From contig NZ_FOAF01000011.1 of the NCBI RefSeq assembly GCF_900109575.1, positions 1-64,000 on the forward strand: DNA of 64,000 nucleotides, written 5' to 3'. The position numbers and the translations under genes were made by a program. The notes under the pieces are model-generated. The model searched no databases. It was not told the origin of the DNA and saw nothing but the letters and a program-made list of their open reading frames with translations. This DNA is from Olivibacter domesticus. Lineage in GTDB: Bacteria > Bacteroidota > Bacteroidia > Sphingobacteriales > Sphingobacteriaceae. Positions 38,036 to 47,600 of this stretch are shown here, in pieces; the first letter of the stretch is position 1, and each line of letters opens with the position of its first letter.

Positions 38036-38533
38036 CTAATTAAATAATATTAAAAAATTACATTTTTTGTTTGGGGCCTAATAACCTGAGTTCGATTATT
38101 CTTTGTGAGCTCAGGTTAATAACAAAGAAACAAAAATACTTCTATTCCGCGATTCATGCACCACAATGATCATAGCATCCTTGTTTCCAAACAATTTCCT
38201 CTAAAAGCAGTTTGATGCAAAACAAAATCTTTAATGACATGTTTTTAACGAACCATATGATAATATCGGATATTAATTCCTTAATTTCATCCGTAAATAA
38301 TTATTCGCTAATTTTATTTTACAATTTGGCACTCATGAACCGCAAAGCGGTTTTTATCTATCGGTCAGATGGAGCTTACCATGTTTAAACCCCGAAGGGC
38401 TCATGAACACAATTGAATATTTAAAATTTGTGAATAAATTTACATTCTCTTGTGATGAATCCGCCAGCTGGCGGGTAAACATGGACGGTTCATCATTCGA
38501 TATTCATAAGGTATTAAATATAAAACAGAAAAG
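38036..38533. other. Non-coding region with short repeats and palindromes
   Basis: This 498-nt region has no credible ORF. It holds the direct repeat CTCATGAAC at 38332-38340 and 38400-38408, and the hairpins CCGCAAAGCGG (38340-38350) and CCCCGAAGGG. It also carries a second copy of the GC-rich palindrome CCGCCAGCTGGCGG (38461-38474) known from 255-268. The segment between the direct repeats is more GC-rich than its flanks and may be a small inserted element. Confidence 0.45.
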
Positions 38534-38947
38534 ATGAAAAGAAATGCAACCGCCATCTGGTATGGATCAGGTCAGAATGGAAAAGGTAAACTATCTACTG
38601 AAAGTGAAGCGCTCAAGGAAGCACAGTATTCTTATAAAACCCGATTTGAAGATGGTGTCGGGACAAATCCTGAAGAGCTTATTGCTGCCGCCCATGCGGG
38701 ATGTTTTACGATGAAACTAGCCTTCAATATCGACTCGGCTGGATTCGAGGCCGAAAGTTTAGAAACCACCTGTAGCATTGAGCTAAAAGATGGCGTGATA
38801 ACCAGTTCTTATCTGGACGTAAGAGCGAAGATTCCAAATATCCAAAAAAACAAACTGGATGAATTAGTCACAAACGCAGAAAAGAACTGCCCCATCTCAA
38901 AAGTATTAAATACTAATATTTTTGTAGATGTGCATTTGGAGAATTAA
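38534..38947 (+). CDS. OsmC-family peroxiredoxin
   Basis: The 137-residue protein matches OsmC: MKRNATAIWYGSGQNGKGKL, NPEELIAAAHAGCFTMKLAF with the first catalytic Cys, and AEKNCPISKVLNTNI with the second. Both Cys are present, so it should reduce organic hydroperoxides. It is cytoplasmic. Single gene after the repeat-rich region. Confidence 0.93.
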   Translation: MKRNATAIWYGSGQNGKGKLSTESEALKEAQYSYKTRFEDGVGTNPEELIAAAHAGCFTMKLAFNIDSAGFEAESLETTCSIELKDGVITSSYLDVRAKIPNIQKNKLDELVTNAEKNCPISKVLNTNIFVDVHLEN

Positions 38948-39202
38948 TTGATAAATCGTTGTGTAGTTGGTTTGTTGAGTAGTTGAGTAGTTAAATTGTT
39001 AAGTAGGTGAGTAGTTAAATTGTCAAGTGGTTGATTATTAGAGTATTGGTAGTTTACATCTTGCTACTTGCGTCTGATATCTTGATACCACTGCTCACAA
39101 CTCGTAACGGATAACTCACAACTAATATAGTCTTGATACTTCACTAATAACTAATAACTGGCAACTCACAACTAATATAGTCTTGATACTTATATCTGAC
39201 AT
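38948..39202. repeat. Seven-base periodic repeat tract with an exact 29-nt direct repeat
   Basis: The whole 255-nt gap consists of degenerate heptads of the types GAGTAGT, TAACTCA, CAACTAA and TTGATAC. An exact 29-nt sequence occurs at 39113-39141 and again at 39163-39191. Similar tracts occur at 36040-36075, 50262-50305, 50500-50530, 56203-56275 and 56985-57032. They resemble short tandemly repeated intergenic elements; no ORF is present. Confidence 0.65.
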
Positions 39203-39928
39203 CTAGATACTTGTTATCATATCACGCAACGCAGATTCTTCTTGATAACCTTCTACTACCTTAACAAGTTTGCCATTTTTGTACAAATGAAATAATGGAA
39301 TACCTTCGATTTTCAATTTACTAGATAAGGCTTTCGCTTCATCAACGTTTAATCTATATACTAACACATTATTTTTATATTCTTCTTTTAATCTATTCAA
39401 AGCAGGCTCCATTTTCTTACAGGGTATACACCAATCTGCATAAAAATCCACTAGCACAATAGGATTTTTATGCAGCATTTGGTCAAAATCTCGATCGGTA
39501 AAAAGATCAGCCTTCTCCGGAAGGATACTCGCTGTTACCGGTAATCCATCATTTTTCCATGACATGATGCCTCCTTTCAAATCATAAATCTGTGTAAATC
39601 CCAAGCTCTTTAACTGCTCGGCAGCAGCCTCGCTCCTTCCACCACCCAAACAATAAACAAACACAGGTTTTTCCCTATCCAGTGCACTGATTTTTGATTT
39701 AAACTGTTCATCTTTGAAGTCGATATTCAGCGCATTTTCTAAATGCCCTTGATCAAACTCTTCCGGCGTACGTACATCAAGCAGCTGTGCTGCTGTTTTC
39801 TCTTTTAGCGTTTGTTCAAAAGCAGTAGCAGACAGCTTCTCGTTGGTCTGTTTAACACCTGTATTACAGCTTAACAGAACCGCTAATAACAAAGCTAATC
39901 CGAAAATTTTCATGAAATCTCTAAACAT
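39203..39928 (-). CDS. Rhodanese/thioredoxin fusion lipoprotein
   Basis: The 241-residue protein has a lipoprotein signal (LALLLAVLLSC). A rhodanese domain with intact catalytic Cys93 follows (VFVYCLGGGRS; LLDVRTPEEFDQGHLENA), then a thioredoxin domain with CIPC (C167, C170; VDFYADWCIPCKKMEP). It probably transfers persulfide sulfur and reduces it in the periplasm. It lies 33 nt after two YeeE/YedE membrane proteins, which import thiosulfate-like sulfur compounds. The sulfatase operon has a paralogue lacking the rhodanese Cys. The ATG at 39913 is an alternative start. Confidence 0.92.
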   Translation of the reverse strand: MFRDFMKIFGLALLLAVLLSCNTGVKQTNEKLSATAFEQTLKEKTAAQLLDVRTPEEFDQGHLENALNIDFKDEQFKSKISALDREKPVFVYCLGGGRSEAAAEQLKSLGFTQIYDLKGGIMSWKNDGLPVTASILPEKADLFTDRDFDQMLHKNPIVLVDFYADWCIPCKKMEPALNRLKEEYKNNVLVYRLNVDEAKALSSKLKIEGIPLFHLYKNGKLVKVVEGYQEESALRDMITSI

Positions 39929-39960
39929 AATATGCGTTTATATAAATATAATATCCACCG

Positions 39961-40377
39961 TTAATGAGGTAGCCTATTTCGAAATTTCCCATATACCCAA
40001 GTGCCTAAAATAGCACTTATTAATGTTACCACTACAACGGTCGCACCCGTTCCTATCTGCGCAAATAGAGGGCCAGGGCAAGCTCCAGTAACCGCCCATC
40101 CTAAACCAAACAAAATACCGCCGTAGATTTGTCCTTTATTAAATTCTTTTGGTTTTATAACAATCGGTTCACCCGATACTGTTTTAATACGAAATTTCTT
40201 AATCAGCCATATCGACAACATGGCTACCAGCACTGCGCTTCCAATAATGCCATACATATGGAACGACTGCAATCGAAACATTTCTTGTATCCTAAACCAA
40301 CTAATCACCTCAGCTTTAACGAAAACAATGCCGAAAACTAGCCCAACCATTAAATATTTAAAATTATTACGAAGCAT
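39961..40377 (-). CDS. YeeE/YedE-family sulfur transport protein, second half
   Basis: The 138-residue membrane protein has four hydrophobic segments and the family motif GWAVTGACPGPLFAQIG with its conserved Cys. I chose the ATG at 40377, 5 nt after the preceding stop, because the longer frame to 40470 overlaps the upstream gene and adds a non-homologous stretch. Together with the upstream gene it makes a split version of the single-chain YeeE transporter. Confidence 0.88.
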   Translation of the reverse strand: MLRNNFKYLMVGLVFGIVFVKAEVISWFRIQEMFRLQSFHMYGIIGSAVLVAMLSIWLIKKFRIKTVSGEPIVIKPKEFNKGQIYGGILFGLGWAVTGACPGPLFAQIGTGATVVVVTLISAILGTWVYGKFRNRLPH

Positions 40378-40382
40378 CCTTT

Positions 40383-40952
40383 TTAAAAGGTTAAAATGTA
40401 AGGTAAAATTAAATTCGCCATCAAAAATCCCCCAAGCATAAAACAGCAAGTAGCAATTATCGAGGGCCATTGGAGGCTAGCGATGCCCATAATAGCGTGT
40501 CCACTGGTACAACCTCCTGCATAACGCGTTCCAAAACCAACCAAGAAACCTCCTCCTACCATCATTGCAAGGCCACGCCAGCTGAATAATTGCGACCAAC
40601 TAAATAATTCTACCGGCACCAAAGAATCAAAACGGGTAATCCCGTAAGGGGCCAGCTCCTTTGTAAGATCTGGGTTAAGGGCTATAGTTGTTTGATCACT
40701 TAACATAGATGAAGCGATAAACCCTCCTATTAATATTCCCAATACAAAAAATAGATTCCACATCTCCTTCTTCCAGTCGTAATGAAAGAAAGGAATTTTT
40801 GCGGGGATACACGCTGCGCAAATGTGGCGCAGATTAGCACTGATACCGAATGGTTTATTTCCAAATATAAGTAATGCCGGCACGATGAGTCCTATCAAAG
40901 GACCAGCAACATACCATGGCCATGGTTGTTTTATAAGCGCTAGGATCGACAT
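40383..40952 (-). CDS. YeeE/YedE-family sulfur transport protein, first half
   Basis: The 189-residue protein has several membrane segments and the motif FGTRYAGGCTSGHAIMG, whose Cys corresponds to the thiosulfate-handling Cys of YeeE/TsuA. The ATG at 40952 (MSILALIKQ) fits better than the one three codons upstream. A promoter box lies 23 nt ahead. It is first of a three-gene operon with the second half and the rhodanese-thioredoxin lipoprotein. Thiosulfate or a related sulfur compound is the likely substrate. Confidence 0.9.
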   Translation of the reverse strand: MSILALIKQPWPWYVAGPLIGLIVPALLIFGNKPFGISANLRHICAACIPAKIPFFHYDWKKEMWNLFFVLGILIGGFIASSMLSDQTTIALNPDLTKELAPYGITRFDSLVPVELFSWSQLFSWRGLAMMVGGGFLVGFGTRYAGGCTSGHAIMGIASLQWPSIIATCCFMLGGFLMANLILPYILTF

Positions 40953-40974
40953 ATTTACCAACTATAAGTGCAAA

Positions 40975-40982
40975 CAAAGCTA
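40975..40982 (-). promoter_or_regulatory. -7 promoter box of the YeeE operon
   Basis: On the minus strand TAGCTTTG, a match to TAnnTTTG, 22 nt before the ATG at 40952. Confidence 0.45.
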
Positions 40983-41016
40983 CCTATTTTTAATAAAGAT
41001 TTGGGTCTTACTGCTG

Positions 41017-41048
41017 TTGTCTATTAGTCATTTTATTATGTACCTTTG
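41017..41048 (+). promoter_or_regulatory. Promoter of porD
   Basis: TTG at 41017-41019, 21-nt spacer, TACCTTTG at 41041-41048; this fits the Bacteroidota -33/-7 pattern, 25 nt before the ATG. Confidence 0.5.
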
Positions 41049-41073
41049 ATGTTATTATCATAGAAACAATAAG

Positions 41074-41982
41074 ATGACTAAACGATACGCTATTCTATTG
41101 TTCATATTAACAACCGTATTATTACAAGGGAGTGTTTTAGCACAGGGTCTGAACGCCAAGGTACAAATACTTTCCCCTCAGGTGCAATCGACCAATAAGC
41201 GGGCTTTTGATGTGCTCAAACAATCTATTACCGACTTTTTGAATAATAAAAAATGGAGCGAAGGCAACATAATGCCCGAAGAGCGGATAGATTGCAGTTT
41301 TGTTATTACTGTAAAAGAATGGGATGGCAGTTCAAACTTTAAAGCTGAAGCGCAAATTATTTCAACTCGACCTGTATTTAATAGTGCCTATAATAGTCCT
41401 ATTTTAAGTGTTTCTGACAGAAATTTCGATTTCACCTATAACGAAGGGGAACCATTGGATTTTTCGGACCAGCAATACATCAACAATTTGACCTCGCTGC
41501 TAGCTTATTATGCTTATATCATTGTAGGAATGGATGCTGATAGCTTCAGTGAGGATGGCGGTTCTGCTTATTACGCAAAAGCGCAAAATATTGTCAACAA
41601 CGCACAGTCGTCAAATTTCAGTGGGTGGAAATCCATTGAGAGTCTTTCGAATCGCTTTTGGCTCGCTAATAATATGCAAGATAAAAACTTCGAACCACTA
41701 CGCAATTTTTCCTACAAATATCACTTGACGGTGCTCGACAAAATGGCCGACAACCAGAGCCTTTCCAGAAGGAGTATTATCGATCTATTGCCATTATTGA
41801 AACAAGTTGACCGTATGGCACAGGGAGCTATGTATAATCAGTTATTCTATACCGCAAAATCAGACGAATTAGTAGGTATTCTCAGTGGTCTTTCCGGCCC
41901 AGATCGCATAAAAGCCATTAACCTTCTTTCCGAAGCCGACCCGGCCAATATTAACAAATACGAGAGTTTAAAAAGTCTTTAA
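41074..41982 (+). CDS. porD: PorD-like protein (DUF4835), type IX secretion
   Basis: The 302-residue protein has a signal peptide (ILLFILTTVLLQGSVLAQ). It then shows the DUF4835 pattern: LNAKVQILSPQVQSTNKRAF, ITDFLNNKKWSEGN, LTSLLAYYAYIIVGMDADSF and FSYKYHLTVLDKMADN. In Porphyromonas this protein is PorD, linked to type IX secretion and gliding. It is often encoded before recN in Bacteroidota, as here (20 nt gap). Confidence 0.85.
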   Translation: MTKRYAILLFILTTVLLQGSVLAQGLNAKVQILSPQVQSTNKRAFDVLKQSITDFLNNKKWSEGNIMPEERIDCSFVITVKEWDGSSNFKAEAQIISTRPVFNSAYNSPILSVSDRNFDFTYNEGEPLDFSDQQYINNLTSLLAYYAYIIVGMDADSFSEDGGSAYYAKAQNIVNNAQSSNFSGWKSIESLSNRFWLANNMQDKNFEPLRNFSYKYHLTVLDKMADNQSLSRRSIIDLLPLLKQVDRMAQGAMYNQLFYTAKSDELVGILSGLSGPDRIKAINLLSEADPANINKYESLKSL

Positions 41983-42002
41983 CAGAAACCGTTGCTAATC
42001 CC

Positions 42003-43658
42003 ATGCTGAGCCGCTTATCCATAAAAAATTACGCATTAATAGATGAACTTGATATCCAGCCCGCTAAAGGACTTAATATTCTTACCGGAGAAACCGGAGC
42101 AGGAAAATCAATTATACTGGGGGCTCTATCGCTTATTCTTGGCCAGCGAGCTGAAAGTAAATATTTCTATAACCAAGCGCAAAAATGTGTGATAGAAGGT
42201 TTTTTTAACATTGCAGATTATCGTTTGCAAGATTTTTTTGAAGAACAGGATTTAGACTACGAAGTGGAGACTATTTTACGGAGAGAAATAAGTGCAGATG
42301 GGAAATCACGTGCCTTCGTAAATGATACTCCCGTAACGTTAACCACCTTGAAAGCGCTCGGTGAACGTTTAATAGACATTCACTCACAACATGCCACCCT
42401 TGAAATTAATACAGAAGATTTTCAGTTGATGACTTTGGATAGCGTAGCAGAGAACAATACTCTTTTAAGTCAATACAAAACCTCTTTTAAGCAATATAAG
42501 CAAACCAACACTGCTCTAAAAGAATTGCTGGAAGAGGTTAAACAGGCCCAAACAGAGGCCGATTACCATCAATTTCTGTTCGATGAGTTAGCGGAAGCTA
42601 AACTTGTTGCAAACGAGCAGGAATTATTGGAGCAGGAGCAAAATCAGCTGAGTCATGCGGAAGAAATTAAACGGTCGTTATTAGGCGCCAACTTTGCGTT
42701 GAACGACCAAGAGCAAGCCACTATCAGTTTATTAAAGGAGGCTGTTTCCCAGTTGCAACAAGCCGAACGCTATCTTCCGAATCTGCACGAATTGACAGAG
42801 AGACTGCAAAGCTCTTTAATTGAAATAAAAGATATCGCTGAAGAAATTGAAAAGACCGAACAGCACACGTTATTTGATGAAGAGCGACTGTCTACCGTAA
42901 ACGATCGTTTAAGTTTACTCTTTCAGCTACAGCAAAAGCATCATGTCGATAACGTTTCAGCGTTGATTTTTATAAAGGATGATTTGGAGAACAAATTATT
43001 AAAAAATTCTTCGAATGATGAGCAAGTTGAAAAATTAACGCTCGAGACGGCGAAGCTAAAGAAAGAATGCGAAGCATTCGCCCATCAACTAACGGAGAGT
43101 AGAAAAAAAGCTATCCAGATGGTGCAACAAGAAGTCGTAAAAGTACTAACTGAAGTAGGAATGCCCAACAGCATACTGCAGATCGAACTTTCTTCTTCCG
43201 AACACTTACGGAACTCGGGTCAAGACGCCATTCGTTTTCTTTTCAGCGCTAACAAAGGGCAAGAACCACAACCATTAAATAAAGTAGCCTCCGGTGGGGA
43301 GCTCTCTCGCTTGATGCTCGCTATTAAGTCGCTCATTGCCAAAACCTCTGCTTTGCCAACTATTATTTTCGACGAAATTGACACCGGTATTTCAGGTGAA
43401 GTTGCTTTAAAAGTAGGAAATGTAATGGAATCCATGGCTAACTATATGCAGGTCATTGCCATTACCCATTTACCTCAAATTGCCTCAAAAGGTCAATCGC
43501 ATTATCAAGTTTATAAGGCGGACGAGCAAGAAAAAACACGCACCAATATGCGGAAGTTAGCACAGGGAGAGCGGATAGTGGAGATCGCACAAATGTTAAG
43601 CGGACTTAATCCGGGTGAAGCAGCCTTACAGCATGCCAAAGAGTTATTGGCAGGTTAA
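42003..43658 (+). CDS. recN: DNA repair protein RecN
   Basis: The 551-residue SMC-like ATPase has Walker A GETGAGKSI near residue 30, a central coiled coil rich in Gln, Glu and Lys (about residues 150-370), the signature VASGGELSRLMLAIK and Walker B TIIFDEIDTGISG. The first residues (LSRLSIKNYALIDELDI) are typical. RecN acts in double-strand break repair. It is probably co-transcribed with porD. Confidence 0.97.
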   Translation: MLSRLSIKNYALIDELDIQPAKGLNILTGETGAGKSIILGALSLILGQRAESKYFYNQAQKCVIEGFFNIADYRLQDFFEEQDLDYEVETILRREISADGKSRAFVNDTPVTLTTLKALGERLIDIHSQHATLEINTEDFQLMTLDSVAENNTLLSQYKTSFKQYKQTNTALKELLEEVKQAQTEADYHQFLFDELAEAKLVANEQELLEQEQNQLSHAEEIKRSLLGANFALNDQEQATISLLKEAVSQLQQAERYLPNLHELTERLQSSLIEIKDIAEEIEKTEQHTLFDEERLSTVNDRLSLLFQLQQKHHVDNVSALIFIKDDLENKLLKNSSNDEQVEKLTLETAKLKKECEAFAHQLTESRKKAIQMVQQEVVKVLTEVGMPNSILQIELSSSEHLRNSGQDAIRFLFSANKGQEPQPLNKVASGGELSRLMLAIKSLIAKTSALPTIIFDEIDTGISGEVALKVGNVMESMANYMQVIAITHLPQIASKGQSHYQVYKADEQEKTRTNMRKLAQGERIVEIAQMLSGLNPGEAALQHAKELLAG

Positions 43659-43722
43659 TTTAAAAAAAAGTGTATTTTTACGGCCTTAATCTAGTATATA
43701 ACAATAAATAAATAAAACCGAT

Positions 43723-44541
43723 ATGGCTTACAACCTACTAAAAGGGAAAAGAGGAATTATATCTGGCGCTTTAAATTCGAGCTCCATTGCTTGGAAAGTT
43801 GCCGAAAAGGCACATGAAGAAGGTGCTACCTTTGTATTAACAAATGCTCCTATTGCAATGCGCATGGGAGAATTGAACGCTTTGGCAGAAAAGACAGGTG
43901 CTGAAATTATTCCAGCTGATGCGACAAGTGTAGACGATATAACCAACCTTTTTACCAAATCTCAAGAAATTTTAGGTGGTAAGATCGACTTCGTTTTACA
44001 TTCTATCGGCATGAGTGTGAACGTTCGTAAAAACATCCCTTATACAGAAGCGAATTACGACTACTTCCAAAAAGGTATGGATGTATCAGCTTTATCTTTT
44101 CATAAAATGTTAAGTGTAGCGAAGAAATTAGATGCTATAAATGAATGGGGAAGTGTAGTGGCCCTCACTTACGCTGCCGCACAACGCACTTATTCCTTCT
44201 ACAACGATATGGCAGATATCAAGGCTGCCTTAGAATCCATTGCACGTAGCTTTGGTTACCATTATGGGGTAGAGAAGAAAGTGCGTGTTAATACCGTTTC
44301 ACAATCACCAACTAAAACGACTGCTGGATCAGGCATCAAAGGATTTGGCGACTTTTTCGACTTCGCTGACGCCATGTCTCCACTAGGAAATGCTACTGCA
44401 GAACAATGTGCTGATTATTGTATTACTTTATTCTCCGACCTAACCCGCATGGTAACGATGCAGAACTTATACCATGATGGTGGTTATTCGTCAACTGGTG
44501 TTACTAGCACGATTTTGGAGAAATTTGGAATAGACTCTTAG
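43723..44541 (+). CDS. fabI: Enoyl-[acyl-carrier-protein] reductase (NADH), FabI type
   Basis: The 272-residue short-chain dehydrogenase has the FabI N-terminus (LLKGKRGIISGALNSSSIAW) and VLHSIGMSVN. The catalytic Tyr and Lys lie in YAAAQRTYSFYNDMADIKAA and the C-terminal VTMQNLYHDGGYSSTG is present. It catalyses the last reduction step of each fatty acid elongation cycle. The next downstream feature is a strong terminator. Confidence 0.95.
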   Translation: MAYNLLKGKRGIISGALNSSSIAWKVAEKAHEEGATFVLTNAPIAMRMGELNALAEKTGAEIIPADATSVDDITNLFTKSQEILGGKIDFVLHSIGMSVNVRKNIPYTEANYDYFQKGMDVSALSFHKMLSVAKKLDAINEWGSVVALTYAAAQRTYSFYNDMADIKAALESIARSFGYHYGVEKKVRVNTVSQSPTKTTAGSGIKGFGDFFDFADAMSPLGNATAEQCADYCITLFSDLTRMVTMQNLYHDGGYSSTGVTSTILEKFGIDS

Positions 44542-44608
44542 GTCTTTTTTTAGGTTCTTTTAATAAGATACTAAACAAATCTGTTCATTTACGAAGAGCT
44601 TTTTACTA

Positions 44609-44644
44609 AAACGGCTGCCTCACTTTGAAGTGAGGCAGCCGTTT
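44609..44644. terminator. Strong bidirectional terminator
   Basis: A 17-bp perfect inverted repeat (44609-44625 with 44628-44644) lies between the convergent fabI and metallopeptidase genes. Confidence 0.85.
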
Positions 44645-44678
44645 GAATTTCGCCGATCAATATGGAGCATTATTTTCG

Positions 44679-47600
44679 CTACAATTTGATTTCATTATCT
44701 GCGTCACAGGGGGCCAAGCCGGGGTTCCCACCATAATGAGCGGCTATACGTTTTGGTTTTATCTTGTCATATTGTTGTATTTCTCGAATAAAGAACTCTC
44801 CCTTTGCACCCAGATTAACCGTAATTGTGATAGCTTCCTCTATTTTTTCGGCGAAGAAAGTAATGTAGGCGTTCCCGCTAGCAGGACTACCGTCATCTAC
44901 AACGATCACTCTTCCGAAAACACTATTATCAGCGTGTTCAAATTGCTCAAATTTAGTGGCACGTCCCGAACCTACGTTGATCTGAACACCTCCAAGTAAT
45001 ACGGGGTGCGCTGGCGTATTGGGCGGAACACCATATCCTACTAACGACATACGCGTATCTTCAGAAAAAAATCGTTCATTAATTTGTTTCTTTTTTAACT
45101 GTTCATTGAACCATTGCTGTCCGGCATATTCAGATTCAACCATTACTTTTACCTTCTTAGTCTCTCCAGGATTCAATTTGAGGGATGAATGCTCGAGATA
45201 TAAGCGGTAAAAATGTGCAAAGTATCCCTTGATTTGCGGAATAACGTAAATATCCGTTATCTTGTCGAAAGGATTATGCAATGAAACCGCTGTTATTTCC
45301 CGATGAGCCGGAGAAGCTGCTGCCGAAATATAACGACTATAGTTAGTCTGCGCCATATTATTGCTATCCGTTACTTCCACAATATTTGGGTTTACTGAAG
45401 TATCAATATACAAGGGCGTTCTTGCGACGATACACTTATGACCGTCATTATTGGGTATCCACGATGTAGTAAACTCAACGAAGGGTGTCGCAGCCGATTC
45501 TGGCGGTATATCGCGTATATCACTTCCCAAGAACGCTTCCGGTGCTCCACCAACTGTAAAATCCTTAATAAAGAAGTCGACCTTTACATTTCGAGCGGTC
45601 ACCGGACCTCTATTTTTAAAGCGGGCGACTAGCGTATTAGGATGTCCTATCCATGGCTGATTGTGGAGCGCAGGGTCGGCTAAAGATTTTGTATTCTGAA
45701 CTTCAATATCTGGGCTTTGCCAGATATCACCTCCAGGCCAAGGACGAATGTACAGGTCAGGACGCCCATTTGTACCATAACGTATCCGTACTGTTGCAAA
45801 ATCACTAGCTGTTGATAGTACAGTCATATTAAAATCACTAATGGCCATACTGGAAGTATCTGTCTCTTTGTAATCTTCACCTGCATCAAAAAAAGAGTTC
45901 TCATTTTCCGCATCGCGGGGCAGCCTCATAATTTGTGGGCGAGCAATGGGGAAGGTAAATGTAGAAGATATCATATCAGTTCCCAGCACCACATTGGTAC
46001 CTGTATCATCTCCGGAGGGATTCTGAAATTGTTGATCGCCAATCTGAATAAGCTGGCCAGCTCTGTATTCGAAATAGTAATTCCAACCGTCTGCAATTCT
46101 TATCTCTATCGCCGATACTCTGCCTGCTGGGGGGGCACCTAACTCCGAAGCATGAATATTTATCGTCATATCCAAGGGGATGGTAGATCGAGAAAAGTCG
46201 AGCGGCAATACCCATTCAGGTCTTACCCACCCTAATTGCATTTTATTACCAATTGAAAAATGAGGTAATAGTTGTTCACTACTCATAAGATCAAAGCTCG
46301 TAACATCCCTCGCAGCCACCGCAGCAGAGTAAAAGGTGTTACCACTGGTATATAAATCCGGCAACCCAAGATTATGGCCTATCTCATGTGACAAGGTCTC
46401 AAAGACCGTGCGCGAATCCCTTACGGATGACCAGTCATCCGGCATCCCCAGTACACTCATAGATGCCGAACCTCCCGGAACCGTAAATGCACCTCCCCAA
46501 GCCTGGGGCCAAAAGAAATTATCTGTTGTTGCCGTACCCTGAGAGCGGACAATTAAGATGAGTGATTGCACTTGCTGAAAATTGATTAAAGCATTACCGC
46601 CACCATCTGTCAGCGTTGCGGCGGCAGAAATACAAGCTTGTGCAAAGGCAGAAGCATCTATGGGTCTAAACGAATTACTGGGCCAGGGGGACACCATAGC
46701 ACTAAAATAATCTGTCCATGCATTCGGTAAATTCACAACTGGCGCTTGTCCACCAACAAGATTCAGCGTAAAAACATGCTGCGATACTTCTTGAAAATAA
46801 GCCCTTGCACTTCTCACTTTACCATCTGCATCCGGAGCGGTTCCTACCGTACCATTTACCCATTCATCTTGAATAGTGGTTAAAGCAGCGCCTCCTGGAT
46901 ACCTAGCGGAACTAGTGTCAACCATTAAAAGACAGACATTACGCGTTCCTGATTGTGGTAAAACATCAATATTCTGCGGTGTAGTTGGTCCGCCACCCCA
47001 GGTGTAACCGGTATTAAAGTGCGACAAACTACCTGTTAACCAATGTGAAGGGCTAGCATTATTATCTGTCCATACATCGGTTATTTCGTACTCAAGAACT
47101 CCCACTACCTCAGCTGTCCCTTTTTTGGTAATTTCAAGTTTATGATTACCTACCATGTATCCAACGAGCATCATCACCTCATTCGGTGCAGACTCGTTGT
47201 CTTTTGATAGCGAAATCCGTCCCGATCCCTCTCCGCTACTAAATGTATAAACAAGGTCTTCTAATGTTAACCCAGAAGTATCGAAATGAAAGACTAATCG
47301 TTCAAATGTGCCTATAAAAGGTGTTTTGTTATGAACTTCTATCTGAATAGGATATGGATTAAAATCATACCAAAATAAACGTTTTAGTGCGTTTACAATA
47401 ATCAAGTTGCCGTGCTTCACGGCACCGGCAATGGAAGTACCTAATTTATCTTCTACCACAACAGCCGTTTCGTTGTTTAAAAGATGATAACTTTTAACAG
47501 TATCTGTAACAGATGCCTCCGTGAAAAGAATTTCTTTCTTTGCGCCATCTATCCAGGACAAATATGCAGGTTTTTTTAACCCGCTTAATACCTCGCTGTT

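Noticed and set aside
38948-39202. CRISPR array
   Set aside because: Repeat units are seven bases and degenerate; the 29-nt repeat occurs only twice, and no cas genes are present.
40978-41073. Short ORF with a run of Gln codons upstream of the YeeE operon
   Set aside because: It has seven codons and lies upstream of the -7 box, so it would not be in the transcript.
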